Of a DNA stretch of 64,000 bases, positions 32,049 through 40,609 are shown one piece after another; within the stretch, counting starts at the first letter, position 1, and every line of letters starts with the position of its first letter. Made by a program: the position numbers and the translations under genes. The DNA is taken from positions 124,001 through 188,000 of the forward strand of contig NZ_JADOUS010000003.1 in NCBI RefSeq assembly GCF_015752045.1. Direction: 5' to 3'. Under the pieces are notes generated by a model. It was given only the letters and a program-made list of their open reading frames with translations, was not told the origin of the DNA and made no database searches. The DNA comes from Arthrobacter_D sp015752045. Its GTDB lineage: Bacteria; Actinomycetota; Actinomycetes; Actinomycetales; Micrococcaceae.

Positions 32049-32335
32049 GATCTACCCCTTTGTGACGTGGTCGGTAACGGACAGAAGAAGCGGGGTGCGA
32101 CCGTCCGGTGCACCACCACGTGCTCTAGGGGAACCCTATCGAGTTCTCCCCGGCGGAGTGTGCCCGCCGTCACAGGACCTAGCCGAACTGCGGCGATTGT
32201 GCGATGAGCGGCGCGGTGCCGGCACCCGGGCTCGGTGGAGATGGTGTTGGCCGGTGGCTAGGGTGGAGGAAGGCAATCGATGTCGGAGCCCGTTGGTGCT
32301 CCGCCTCACACCAGCGCCATGAACGGGAGTACATC

Positions 32336-33775
32336 ATGACCGAAGCATCCGAGGAACATCGCAGCACGGACCACGGGCCGGCCGGCGGCGCGGAACGGTC
32401 CTCGTCATCCGTCCAGCAGGCGGCGCCCGCCGGGCCGTCCACCGAGAGCCGCCCCGTCGGCCGGAGCCAGGCCCTCGTGGGACCCTTCACACTGCGGGAG
32501 GTCCTGTTCGGCGGCAGCGTGGTGCTCGTCTTCATCGGCACCCTGCTGCCGTTCATCGACGGGATCGTGCGGTACGAGAACTTCTGGAACACCGCGCCGC
32601 TCTTCTTCGTCGGGATCGGGATCCTGCTGCCCGTGATCGCCCTGGCCCTCGTCGCAGGACGCCGCCTCGGAAGCTCGGGGCTGCGTGTCGGCTCCCTGTC
32701 GGTCGACCAGTTCGCGTCGGTCTCGGCCGTGCTGGCCACCACCTACTTCTTCCTCCAGACGGTGACCGCGTTCCACCTCGGGCCCCTGGTGGCCCTGATC
32801 GGCGCGCTCGGCATGCTGGCGGCGACCGTCCTCGCACCGTTCCTGCCCGTCCTCAAGGAGGACTTCGCCGATCGCCCCGAGGTCCCGGCCCACCCGGCCG
32901 CGCGCTCCATCACCGCGGCTCGGCCGCGCCCCGCCAAGCCGGCGAAGCCCGCTTCCGGGGAGTCTGCGGGCACGACGGCGGATGCCGCCGCGACAGCCGG
33001 CCCCGCGAAGGACGCCGCCGCGATAGAAGCCCCCGCCAAGGACGCCGCCGGGTGGGCTCCCCGGTTCGGCCGGAAGGACAAGGCCGGGGTGAATCCCGCC
33101 GCCGCGGCCGTGCTGCAGAACGGTGCCGGCCTGTACGGGGCCGGGGGAGCGGGCGCCGTGGGCGCCGGCGCTGCCGCCTCGGGCCAGTCGGGGATGGCGC
33201 CCGGCTCGGCGAAGGCCGCGGCGTCCGCCCGGACGTCCGACGATCCGTCCGCGCACACTTCCCCGCACACCCCCGACGACACGGCAGACGACGCGTCCGG
33301 AGACACGTCCACCGACGTCTCCGCCGGCGCATCGGAGGACTCCGCGCGCGCAGCGGGCACGTCGGAGGGCGGCGCCCACGCCGTCGAGAGTCGCGACACG
33401 GTGGAGGACGAGAGTTCCTCCACCGCACCGCACCCGTCGTCCGCGAGCGAGACCCGGGTCCACGAGGTCGTCCGGGACGAGCCGACCCTGACCGACGCCG
33501 CACCCTCCGCCGAGGAGCGGAAGCGCCAGGAGCCGATCACCGCGACCCGCTCGGCGGAGGAGGAGCCCGTCGTCGAGGCGTTCTGGTTCGCCGTCGGGTC
33601 CCCCCGTCCGGTCTTCGACGAGCAGACGGGCCGTGAGGTCTTCACCCTGCAGCCCGGCGACTGGGAGGTCGGCATCGAGGACCGCGGCCACGAGTTCCTC
33701 GTGCAGGACAAGCGGACCGGCTCCGTCGGCATCCTCAGGGATCTCCGCAACATCGAACGCGCCCCCCAGGACTGA
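32336..33775 (+). CDS. Hypothetical membrane protein with long acidic linker
   Basis: 479 residues from ATG 32336 (GGGAGT upstream). I do not recognise a family. Residues 1-45 are polar and disordered. Four transmembrane helices follow (about 47-180: FGGSVVLVFIGTLLPFI, PLFFVGIGILLPVIALALVAG, VSAVLATTYFFLQTV, LGMLAATVLAPFLPVL). Residues about 190-410 are low complexity, rich in Ala, Asp, Ser and Thr. The last ~65 residues form a compact conserved-looking domain (EAFWFAVGSPRPVFDEQTG, FTLQPGDWEVGIEDRGHEFL, VGILRDLRNIERA). This tail resembles a short beta domain and could bind a partner in the cytoplasm. It stands 53 bases upstream of nth in the same direction and may be cotranscribed with it. 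Confidence 0.75.
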   Translation: MTEASEEHRSTDHGPAGGAERSSSSVQQAAPAGPSTESRPVGRSQALVGPFTLREVLFGGSVVLVFIGTLLPFIDGIVRYENFWNTAPLFFVGIGILLPVIALALVAGRRLGSSGLRVGSLSVDQFASVSAVLATTYFFLQTVTAFHLGPLVALIGALGMLAATVLAPFLPVLKEDFADRPEVPAHPAARSITAARPRPAKPAKPASGESAGTTADAAATAGPAKDAAAIEAPAKDAAGWAPRFGRKDKAGVNPAAAAVLQNGAGLYGAGGAGAVGAGAAASGQSGMAPGSAKAAASARTSDDPSAHTSPHTPDDTADDASGDTSTDVSAGASEDSARAAGTSEGGAHAVESRDTVEDESSSTAPHPSSASETRVHEVVRDEPTLTDAAPSAEERKRQEPITATRSAEEEPVVEAFWFAVGSPRPVFDEQTGREVFTLQPGDWEVGIEDRGHEFLVQDKRTGSVGILRDLRNIERAPQD

Positions 33776-33828
33776 TCCGCCCGGCCGCTGCGAAGCCAGT
33801 GGACAGCAGTACTGAAAGGAACACGCGA

Positions 33829-34632
33829 GTGGCAGGCAGGAAAGTGCAGGTCGACGAGGAGTCGCCGGTCGCCCTGAAGCGGCGGGCCCGGAAGATCAAC
33901 CGGATCCTCGGCGAGACCTACCCCTATGCGGTGGCCGAGCTCGACTTCGGGAACGCATTCGAGCTGCTGGTCGCGACGGTGCTGTCCGCCCAGACCACGG
34001 ACGTGCGCGTGAACCTCACGACGCCGGCGCTGTTCGCGCGGTACCCGGACCCGCGGTCGCTGGCCGAGGCCGAGGAGAGCGAGCTGCAGGAGATCATCCG
34101 GCCCACGGGGTTCTACCGCGCGAAGGCCAACAGCCTGCTCGCGTTGTCCCGACGCCTGGTCGACGAGTTCGACGGCGAGGTGCCGGACACCCTGGATGAC
34201 CTGGTGACCCTTCCCGGGGTCGGCCGCAAGACGGCCAACGTCGTCCTGGGAAACGCCTTCGGCATCCCCGGGATCACGGTGGACACGCACTTCGGCCGGC
34301 TCGCCCGCCGCTTCCGGTGGACGACGTCGGAGGATCCGGTGAAGGTCGAGCAGGACGTGGCAGCCCTGTTCGAGCGCAAGGACTGGACGATGCTCTCGCA
34401 CCACGTCGTCTTCCACGGCCGTCGGATCTGCCATGCCAAGAAGCCTGCGTGCGGTGTCTGCCCGGTCGCCGCACTGTGCCCGTCCTACGGCGACGGCGAG
34501 ACGGACCCGCTGAGGGCGGCGAAGCTCCAGAAGTACGAACTCGCGCCCGGTCGGGAGGACCTGCTCGAGTCGATGCGCGCCGGACGGACCCGGTCCGAGC
34601 TCCGCGAGGCCGGGCACGGGCTGGGTGCCTAG
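33829..34632 (+). CDS. nth: Endonuclease III
   Basis: 267 residues from GTG 33829, with AAAGGA eight bases upstream. A DNA glycosylase/AP lyase that removes oxidised pyrimidines. The helix-hairpin-helix LPGVGRKTANVVLGNAFG holds catalytic Lys134, and Asp152 lies in GITVDTHFGR, the same 18-residue spacing as in E. coli Nth. The 4Fe-4S ligands are the four Cys of CHAKKPACGVCPVAALC (C-x6-C-x2-C-x5-C). A basic C-terminal tail of about 35 residues extends beyond the cluster. It is followed after 96 bases by the CoA-type Nudix gene, an arrangement also seen around nth in other actinobacteria. Confidence 0.96.
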   Translation: MAGRKVQVDEESPVALKRRARKINRILGETYPYAVAELDFGNAFELLVATVLSAQTTDVRVNLTTPALFARYPDPRSLAEAEESELQEIIRPTGFYRAKANSLLALSRRLVDEFDGEVPDTLDDLVTLPGVGRKTANVVLGNAFGIPGITVDTHFGRLARRFRWTTSEDPVKVEQDVAALFERKDWTMLSHHVVFHGRRICHAKKPACGVCPVAALCPSYGDGETDPLRAAKLQKYELAPGREDLLESMRAGRTRSELREAGHGLGA

Positions 34633-34728
34633 CGCCGCACGCCTGCCGTCCGCGCCGGGACGCCGTGGCGAGTGCCGGTCCCCGGATGCCCGCGCGGGGG
34701 CCCCCGTGCGACCTGCGGGGGTCCGGCG

Positions 34729-35409
34729 GTGACGGCGCGCGACGAGCTCGCCCGCTGGGTGGGTTCCCTCCAGGTGTCGATGGCCCTCGTGCGGGCGGAC
34801 GGCTGGCAGTTCGCGACCCTCGATCCCGCGAAGAGCCGACGAGCCGCCGTCCTCATCCTGTTCGGGACGAGGGCCGACATGCCTCCCGCTTCACCGCCGC
34901 GGACGGCACCCGACGACGTCGACCTCCTCTTCCTGATGCGTGCCAGCTCCCTCGCCCACCATCCCGGGCAGGTGGCGTTCCCCGGCGGGACCATCGACGC
35001 CGAGGACCTGGATGAGGGCGCTGCGGCGCTGCGGGAGGCGCGCGAGGAGACCGGGGTGGATTCCGACGGCATCGAGATCCTGGGTACGCTGCCCGAAGTA
35101 GGGCTTCCCGTCAGCAATTTCATGGTCACGCCGGTCCTCGCGTGGTGGAGGGAGCAATCCCCGGTCCATGCGGTGGACACGGCGGAGTCCGAGCTGGTCT
35201 TCCGGTGTCCCGTGAGCACGCTCCTGGACCCCTCACTCCGGAGGACGGCCGTCGTACGGCGGAACGGCTTCGTGAGCAGGACCCCCGCCTTCCTCACCCC
35301 GGACGCCGTGATCTGGGGATTCACGGCGATGCTCCTGGACGCGATCTTCGACGGGCTCGGCTGGACGAGGCCGTGGGACCGGTCTCAGGAGATCCCCGCA
35401 CCGCTGTGA
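34729..35409 (+). CDS. Nudix hydrolase, CoA pyrophosphatase type
   Basis: 226 residues from GTG 34729. The motif LLFLMRASSLAHHPGQVAFPGG matches the CoA-specific UPF0035 signature preceding the Nudix box, and the box itself reads GGTIDAEDLDEGAAALREAREETGV. Expected reaction: cleavage of CoA or its oxidised and acylated forms to 3',5'-ADP and phosphopantetheine. From memory this corresponds to Rv3672c, which lies in the nth-marP neighbourhood of M. tuberculosis. Cytosolic. It converges on the polymerase-like gene. Confidence 0.88.
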   Translation: MTARDELARWVGSLQVSMALVRADGWQFATLDPAKSRRAAVLILFGTRADMPPASPPRTAPDDVDLLFLMRASSLAHHPGQVAFPGGTIDAEDLDEGAAALREAREETGVDSDGIEILGTLPEVGLPVSNFMVTPVLAWWREQSPVHAVDTAESELVFRCPVSTLLDPSLRRTAVVRRNGFVSRTPAFLTPDAVIWGFTAMLLDAIFDGLGWTRPWDRSQEIPAPL

Positions 35410-35538
35410 GCCGACCCGGCCCCGTGGCGCTCGTCGGGAGCTCGGCGATCCTGCCCGGTGCATAGCGGTCCCTGGGGAACCGGGGAGTGTCGCCAGACCG
35501 ACGGCGGTCTCGAGGCGCCCCGTGGCCTGCCCGGGCGG

Positions 35539-37239
35539 CTACTTGGCGTCGGCGTAGGAGGTGACGGTGACCGTCGAGATCGAGAACTCGATCGGGATCT
35601 CCCCGAAGAGCAGCCGGGTCGCGGCCCGTGCGGCCTCGTCGAGGATCGCTGTCGCTTCGGCGCCCCGCTCCTCGGGGACGTGCAGGACCACTTCGTCGTG
35701 CAGGAAGAACGCGATCCGGCCGCGCGGTTCCGGGATGGCACTCTCCGCGAGCCGCCTCCGGATCTCCGCGAGCCAGCACAGGGCCCACTCCGCCGCGGTC
35801 GCCTGGACGACGAAGTTCCGGGTGAAGCGTCCGCGGGCCCGCGCCGCGGCCTCCGCGCGCCGCTGTTCCTCCGCCGTCGTCGAGCGTTGCCGTGACCGCC
35901 ACTCCTCCGATGCGGGAGGACAGCCCCGGCCGAGGTGGCTCGACACGCCGTCGCCGGATTCCCCCGCCCGCGCGGCGGCTTCGACGACGCCGATGGCCCG
36001 CGGGTACGCGCGCGTCAGCTGGGGCATCAGGCGCCCGGACTCGCCGCTCGTCGCGCCGTACATGGCGCCGAGCATGGCGAGTTTCGCCTGCGAGCGGTCG
36101 CCGCCGAAGCCCTGGTCGGCGATGCCCTGGTAGAGGTCCCTGCCCTTGGCCGCCGCGGCGAGCGCCGAGTCCTGTCCGAGGGCGGCGAGAACCCGTGGCT
36201 CGAGTTGCGCGGCGTCGGCGACGACGAAGACATGACCCTCATCGGGACGGACGGCGTCGCGGACCTGCCGCGGGATCTGCAGGGCGCCGCCGCCGCGGGA
36301 GGCCCAGCGTCCGGACACCACTCCGCCCACCACGTATTCCGGCCGGAAGCGCCCGTCCCGGATCCAGGAGTCGAGCCAGTTCCAGCCGTTCGCCGTCAGG
36401 AGCCGCGACAGCTTCTTGTAGGCGAGCAACGGCTCGATGGCCGGGTGCTGCTGCTGTTCGAGCTCCCACGACCGCGTCGTCTTCACCTCGATACCCGCCC
36501 GGTGCAGGGCCCGCAGGACCTCCTGCGGGGAATCCGGGTTGAGCGCCGGACTGCCCAGAGTCCGGCGCAGTTCGCCGACGAGTTGCTCGAGCCTCGCCGG
36601 ACGGACGCCCTCCGCGGGCCGCGGGCCGAGGGTCCGTTCGAGGAGGTCCTCGTGCACGTCCCTGCGCCAGGGCAGCCCCCAGTGCTCCATCTCGGATGCG
36701 ATCAGCGCGCCGGCGGATTCGGCGGCGACGAGGAGGTTCAGGCGCCCGGGGTCGGAGGCCCCGGCGATGGTGGAGAGCTGGTGGGCGAACTCCTCGACGA
36801 CGTCGTCGAGGAGGGGGCCGGTGGTCTCCTGCGGCTCGTCGAACAGCGAGTGCTGGTTCGGCGGGGGCGGGGGTGGGAGAAGGGTCCGGGGTGGTTCGGT
36901 GCCGTCCGCCGTGAGAGCCGCGGCCCGGATCGACGCCAGATAGGGCGAGGGCGGGCAGGACGGGGCGTTCGCGAGGAGGGCGCGGGTGAGGCCGATGTCG
37001 CGGCAGCGGTCGACGTCGACCCCGGCCGACAACAGGCCGGGGTACCAGAGCCTCGTGCCCGCCCAGACCCACACCGGCCGCCGGGCGCGCGCCTGCGCGA
37101 CGGCGGCGGGAAGCCGCTCGCGGTCCACCAGCATCGGCTCACCGATGCGCGCGCCGGTGGTATCCAGGGGCTGCAGCGACACGGCACCGCGGCTGTCGCG
37201 GGTCGATGCCCCAGGCGCCACGGCGATGTACATCTCCAT
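35539..37239 (-). CDS. Family-A DNA polymerase-like protein
   Basis: 566 residues from ATG 37239; a GTG at 37287 would add 16. The C-terminal half holds the family-A polymerase palm and fingers. Motif A is FVVADAAQLEPRVLA (normally DYSQIELR). Motif B is RSQAKLAMLGAMYG, with Leu at the Phe/Tyr position that normally stacks on the incoming nucleotide. Motif C is FFLHDEVVLHVP, so both catalytic carboxylates are kept. The N-terminal ~180 residues look like a degenerate 3'-5' exonuclease without obvious DEDD acids. There is no 5' nuclease domain. This ~560-residue actinobacterial type is usually annotated as exonuclease/polymerase, with role unproven, perhaps in repair. It is not the replicative PolA (about 900 residues). 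Confidence 0.85.
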   Translation of the reverse strand: MEMYIAVAPGASTRDSRGAVSLQPLDTTGARIGEPMLVDRERLPAAVAQARARRPVWVWAGTRLWYPGLLSAGVDVDRCRDIGLTRALLANAPSCPPSPYLASIRAAALTADGTEPPRTLLPPPPPPNQHSLFDEPQETTGPLLDDVVEEFAHQLSTIAGASDPGRLNLLVAAESAGALIASEMEHWGLPWRRDVHEDLLERTLGPRPAEGVRPARLEQLVGELRRTLGSPALNPDSPQEVLRALHRAGIEVKTTRSWELEQQQHPAIEPLLAYKKLSRLLTANGWNWLDSWIRDGRFRPEYVVGGVVSGRWASRGGGALQIPRQVRDAVRPDEGHVFVVADAAQLEPRVLAALGQDSALAAAAKGRDLYQGIADQGFGGDRSQAKLAMLGAMYGATSGESGRLMPQLTRAYPRAIGVVEAAARAGESGDGVSSHLGRGCPPASEEWRSRQRSTTAEEQRRAEAAARARGRFTRNFVVQATAAEWALCWLAEIRRRLAESAIPEPRGRIAFFLHDEVVLHVPEERGAEATAILDEAARAATRLLFGEIPIEFSISTVTVTSYADAK

Positions 37240-37338
37240 ATCATCGGCCGCATCGGTGTCATTCCTCCAATCCGGGGCGTTGTCCACATAACGGGGCCCG
37301 GGCGTGGTGCGCGGTTCCCGCCCGGGGATGCTTCAGGC

Positions 37339-38412
37339 ATGACCCAGCAGACATGGACCCGGGAGGGACGACGGCCGGTGGTTCTCGCCGGCGGTTCCCA
37401 GTTCGTCCAGGACCAGGTGGCGCGGGCCTGTGCGGCCGCCGGTGTCACCCCGCATTTCGCCGTCGACCTCACGCAGGCCCTTCCCCTCGAGCCCGCCGTG
37501 CTGCTCCTCGGCGCCGACCAGGCCGCCGTCGGGCTGCCGGGGCACCGTGATGTCATCGTCGTCGGTGCGGCCGACGACGAGACGAGGGCGTGGGCCGCTG
37601 CGGCGAACATGGCTTCCTCACGGGTGGTGATCCTCCCGCAGGGCGCGGGCTGGCTCGCGGAGCACCTCGGTCGGCGCCTCAACCCGGCCGCGTCCGGGGC
37701 CGTGGTCGGTTTCCTCGGGGCCGCCGGCGGGGCCGGGGTGAGCACGTTCGCCTTCTGGTGCGCGCGTCATGCTGCCGGGCTGGGGACGTCGACGCTGCTG
37801 GTGGACGGCCATCCCCTGGGTGGAGGGCTGGATCTGGCACTCGGGATCGAGGGGCGCCCTGGCGTGCGGTGGGGCGATCTGCGTGAGCTCCGGGGGACCC
37901 TCAACGCTGAGCAACTCGTGGCGGCGCTGCCGGCCGAGGGGCGCCTCGCCGTGCTGTCCCATGCCGCGCACCCCGAGGGTGCCGGTCCACACCCAGGTCA
38001 CGGGATGGAGTCCGCCGGCGCCGTTCTCGACGCCGCGCGCGGGGCGTTCGACCTGAGCGTCGTCGACCTGGGCAGCGCCGGTAGTGCCGCGATCCAGTCC
38101 CTGGTGCCGCTGTGCGACCAGCTCGTCCTCCTCGTCCCCTCCAGGCCGCGGAGCGCCGTCGCGGTGACCCGCATCCTCGAGGCCTACAGCCCAGTGCCGA
38201 CCACCGTGGTCCTGCGCGGTCCGGTACTCGACGGACTGGATGCCTGGCTGGTCGCGGACCTCGCCGGGCGCCCCGGTCCGCTGCCGTACCTGCCCTTCGT
38301 CCGGGGGTCCTCGGTAGCGGAGGCCGGGGGCAGGATGCTGGACTTCCCGTTGCCGCGGAGGGCCCGGAAGCTCGTCGAGTCGGTCGTCGCCGGTCTGGAG
38401 CGGACGGGATGA
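37339..38412 (+). CDS. CpaE-like ATPase of Tad/Flp secretion neighbourhood
   Basis: 357 residues. The N-terminal ~120 residues resemble a receiver-like pseudo-domain (VVLAGGSQFVQDQVARACAAAG). A MinD/ParA-type domain follows, with a deviant Walker A region GFLGAAGGAGVSTFAFWCARHAA in which the usual Lys-Thr pairs are altered (GAAGGAGVST). Then come LLVDGHPLGGGLDLALGIE and DLSVVDLGSAGSAAIQ. This is the actinobacterial CpaE homologue (Ssd, Rv3660c, from memory), thought to localise the Tad machinery or affect septum placement. First gene of the tad operon. Its stop overlaps the tadA ATG (ATGA). Confidence 0.88.
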   Translation: MTQQTWTREGRRPVVLAGGSQFVQDQVARACAAAGVTPHFAVDLTQALPLEPAVLLLGADQAAVGLPGHRDVIVVGAADDETRAWAAAANMASSRVVILPQGAGWLAEHLGRRLNPAASGAVVGFLGAAGGAGVSTFAFWCARHAAGLGTSTLLVDGHPLGGGLDLALGIEGRPGVRWGDLRELRGTLNAEQLVAALPAEGRLAVLSHAAHPEGAGPHPGHGMESAGAVLDAARGAFDLSVVDLGSAGSAAIQSLVPLCDQLVLLVPSRPRSAVAVTRILEAYSPVPTTVVLRGPVLDGLDAWLVADLAGRPGPLPYLPFVRGSSVAEAGGRMLDFPLPRRARKLVESVVAGLERTG

Positions 38413-39827
38413 CCAGGTCCGATGAGGGGTGGACGACCGAGGGCGGGCGGGAGGAGAGCGAGGCCGCGGCCATGCCCACCAGGCGCCAGTTGCGTGCGGC
38501 GGGTGGGTGGGCGTCGAGCCCGCCGGGTCCTGCGGGCCGGGCCACGGCTGCCGTGACCGGCGGTGATGCGCGTGCTGCCTCGATGGTGGAATCGGTCCGT
38601 AGAGCAGTTCTCGCGGGGAACGTCCAGGCGACCGGAGCGGCCTTCGCGGATGCTGTCGGCGCGAGCGGCAGGCTGCTCGGTTCGGAGGGCACCCTGTCCG
38701 CGCTCGACCGCGTGCGTGCCGAACTCAAGGGGCTGGGCCCGCTCGAGCATCTTCTCGCCGAGGAGTCGATCACGGACATCCTCGTCAACGGGCCGGACGA
38801 CGTGTGGGTCGACGCTTCGACGGGCCTGCGCCGCGTCGGGTGCGCCTTCGCCTCCGATGCGGAGGTGCGGGCGCTGGCCGTCCGCCTGGTCGCGGCCGGT
38901 GGCAGGCGCCTCGACGACGGCTGTCCCGCCGTCGACGTCCGGCTGGAGGGCCTCCGGGTGCATGCCGTCCTCCCGCCGATCTCGACGGCCGGGACCCTGC
39001 TGTCCATCAGGATCCGCCGGGCGCGGATGTTCTCGCTCGGGGACCTCGTGGAGAGCGGGACCGTCGCGCCGATGATGGCCGACGCGCTGCGGCTGATGAT
39101 GCGGCATCGCCTGAACTTCCTCATCAGTGGTGCCACGGGGACGGGCAAGACCACGCTCCTGGCCACCCTGCTGGGCCTGGCAGCGCCCCACGAGCGTGTC
39201 GTCCTCGTCGAGGACGCCGCGGAGCTGAACCCCGAGCACCCGCACACGGTCGGGCTGCAGGCACGGCACGGCAACCTGGAGGGGGCGGGCGTGCTGGATC
39301 TCACCGAGCTCGTCCGGCAGGCGCTGCGCATGCGACCGGACCGGCTCGTGGTGGGGGAGTGCCGGGGCGCCGAGGTCAGGGAACTGCTCGCGGCGATGAA
39401 CACGGGACACGACGGCGGCGGGGCGACTATCCACGCCAACTCCGCGGACGCGGTGCCGGCACGCCTCAGCGCACTCGCGGCGCTCGCCGGCCTCACCCCG
39501 GAGGGGGTGGCGCTGCAGGCGGCCAGCGCCCTCGATGTGGTGGTGCACGTGGTCCGCGACGCGCGAGGTCGGCGCGTGGAGAGCATCGGCAGCCTGGGGC
39601 GTGCCGTCACGGGGGAGCTCACCGTGACGCCCATCCTCACGGACCCGGGGGCGGGGTGCCGGCGCGAGGCGGGCTGGGAGGACTTCGCGCGTCGGGTGCG
39701 TCTGCCCGAGGAGGGTCGGGATGCCGGTCCCGGGGCGGGAGCGGGGCCCGGTCAGGCGCCGCCCCCGGATCCGGAGGACGGCCAGGTCGCCGGACGCGAG
39801 CCCGGGCCCGGACGGCGGGCGCCGTGA
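38409..39827 (+). CDS. tadA: Tad/Flp pilus secretion ATPase TadA (CpaF)
   Basis: 472 residues. GspE-type secretion ATPase with Walker A SGATGTGKTT (Lys247), RLEDAAEL-like VLVEDAAELNPEHPH, then LRMRPDRLVVGECRGAE (Walker B) and DGGGATIHANSADAV (His box). The N-terminal LAEESITDILVNGPDDVWVD is the CpaF signature. The first ~60 and last ~45 residues are low-complexity Gly/Ala/Pro extensions. It powers assembly of the small pilin encoded downstream, at the cytoplasmic face of the membrane. Overlaps both neighbours by four bases (ATGA and GTGA), so translation is coupled. Confidence 0.94.
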   Translation: MTRSDEGWTTEGGREESEAAAMPTRRQLRAAGGWASSPPGPAGRATAAVTGGDARAASMVESVRRAVLAGNVQATGAAFADAVGASGRLLGSEGTLSALDRVRAELKGLGPLEHLLAEESITDILVNGPDDVWVDASTGLRRVGCAFASDAEVRALAVRLVAAGGRRLDDGCPAVDVRLEGLRVHAVLPPISTAGTLLSIRIRRARMFSLGDLVESGTVAPMMADALRLMMRHRLNFLISGATGTGKTTLLATLLGLAAPHERVVLVEDAAELNPEHPHTVGLQARHGNLEGAGVLDLTELVRQALRMRPDRLVVGECRGAEVRELLAAMNTGHDGGGATIHANSADAVPARLSALAALAGLTPEGVALQAASALDVVVHVVRDARGRRVESIGSLGRAVTGELTVTPILTDPGAGCRREAGWEDFARRVRLPEEGRDAGPGAGAGPGQAPPPDPEDGQVAGREPGPGRRAP

Positions 39828-40609
39828 CCGGGATCGCCGTGGCCCTCCTGCTGGCCATCGCCGGCGTCACCCTCGCCCTCCCCCGGGCGGGCCGACGAAC
39901 CGCCCTGATGCCGGGGGTGGATGCGCGAAGGATCCCGGCGTCCGGCCCGGTACAGCGGCCGCGGGTACCCGTCGACGCGGATCCCGGCCGGTCCGCCGCA
40001 CGCCGAGCCGTCGATCTGCATGAGCTCCCACTGTTCGTCCACCAGCTTGCCGGGCTCCTCCGCGCGGGCCGCCCGCCGCATGTGCTGTGGGAGGACATGG
40101 AGCGTGTCCACGCGGACGGACGCACCGCCTTTGCTGAAGCCGCGCTGCCGGTGATCGCGACGGCCCGGCGGGCGGCCGAGCTCGGGCTGAGCGTCCCCGA
40201 TGCGCTCTGCCAGGCCCGGGACGACAGCCCCGGATCGTCCGGGGGAGGCAGGACCGGCACCCGCGTCGACCGGCTCTGGATCGACCTCGCCGGGTGCCTG
40301 ATCGTCGCGGAGCGCAGCGGTGCGCCGCTCGCCGGGATCCTCGAGCAGTACGCCGTGCAGCTCGATGCCCAGCTCGATGGCCTGTCGGCGCGTGAGACGG
40401 CGCTCGCGGGACCACGCGCCACGGTGGTGCTCCTGGCCTGGCTTCCAGCCGTGGGGCTGGTACTGGCCTTCGCCCTCGGCGTGAATCCGCTGGAGGTGCT
40501 GCTGGGGTCCTCCCTCGGACGGCTGGCGCTCGCCAGTGGCGTCCTGCTCATGCTCGTGGCCCGTCTCTGGTCCCGCAGTCTGGTCAGGCGAGTCGACGGT
40601 GCCCCGTGA
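39824..40609 (+). CDS. tadB: Type II secretion F-domain protein TadB
   Basis: 261 residues from GTG 39824. An N-terminal helix (GIAVALLLAIAGVTLALPRA) is followed by a linker, then the T2SSF core: HELPLFVHQLAGLLRAGRPPHVLWEDM, LPVIATARRAAELGLSVPDAL, LWIDLAGCLIVAERSGAPLAGILEQYA, and two C-terminal hydrophobic segments. With TadC it forms the inner-membrane platform of the Tad apparatus. The GTG lies inside the end of tadA (GTGA overlap) and its own stop overlaps tadC in the same way. Confidence 0.88.
   Translation: MTGIAVALLLAIAGVTLALPRAGRRTALMPGVDARRIPASGPVQRPRVPVDADPGRSAARRAVDLHELPLFVHQLAGLLRAGRPPHVLWEDMERVHADGRTAFAEAALPVIATARRAAELGLSVPDALCQARDDSPGSSGGGRTGTRVDRLWIDLAGCLIVAERSGAPLAGILEQYAVQLDAQLDGLSARETALAGPRATVVLLAWLPAVGLVLAFALGVNPLEVLLGSSLGRLALASGVLLMLVARLWSRSLVRRVDGAP

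Noticed and set aside
32061..32076. CRP-like half-site TGTGACGTGGTCGGTA upstream of acsA
   Set aside because: Only the first half matches TGTGA-N6-TCACA and it sits directly against the ribosome site; not strong enough to call.
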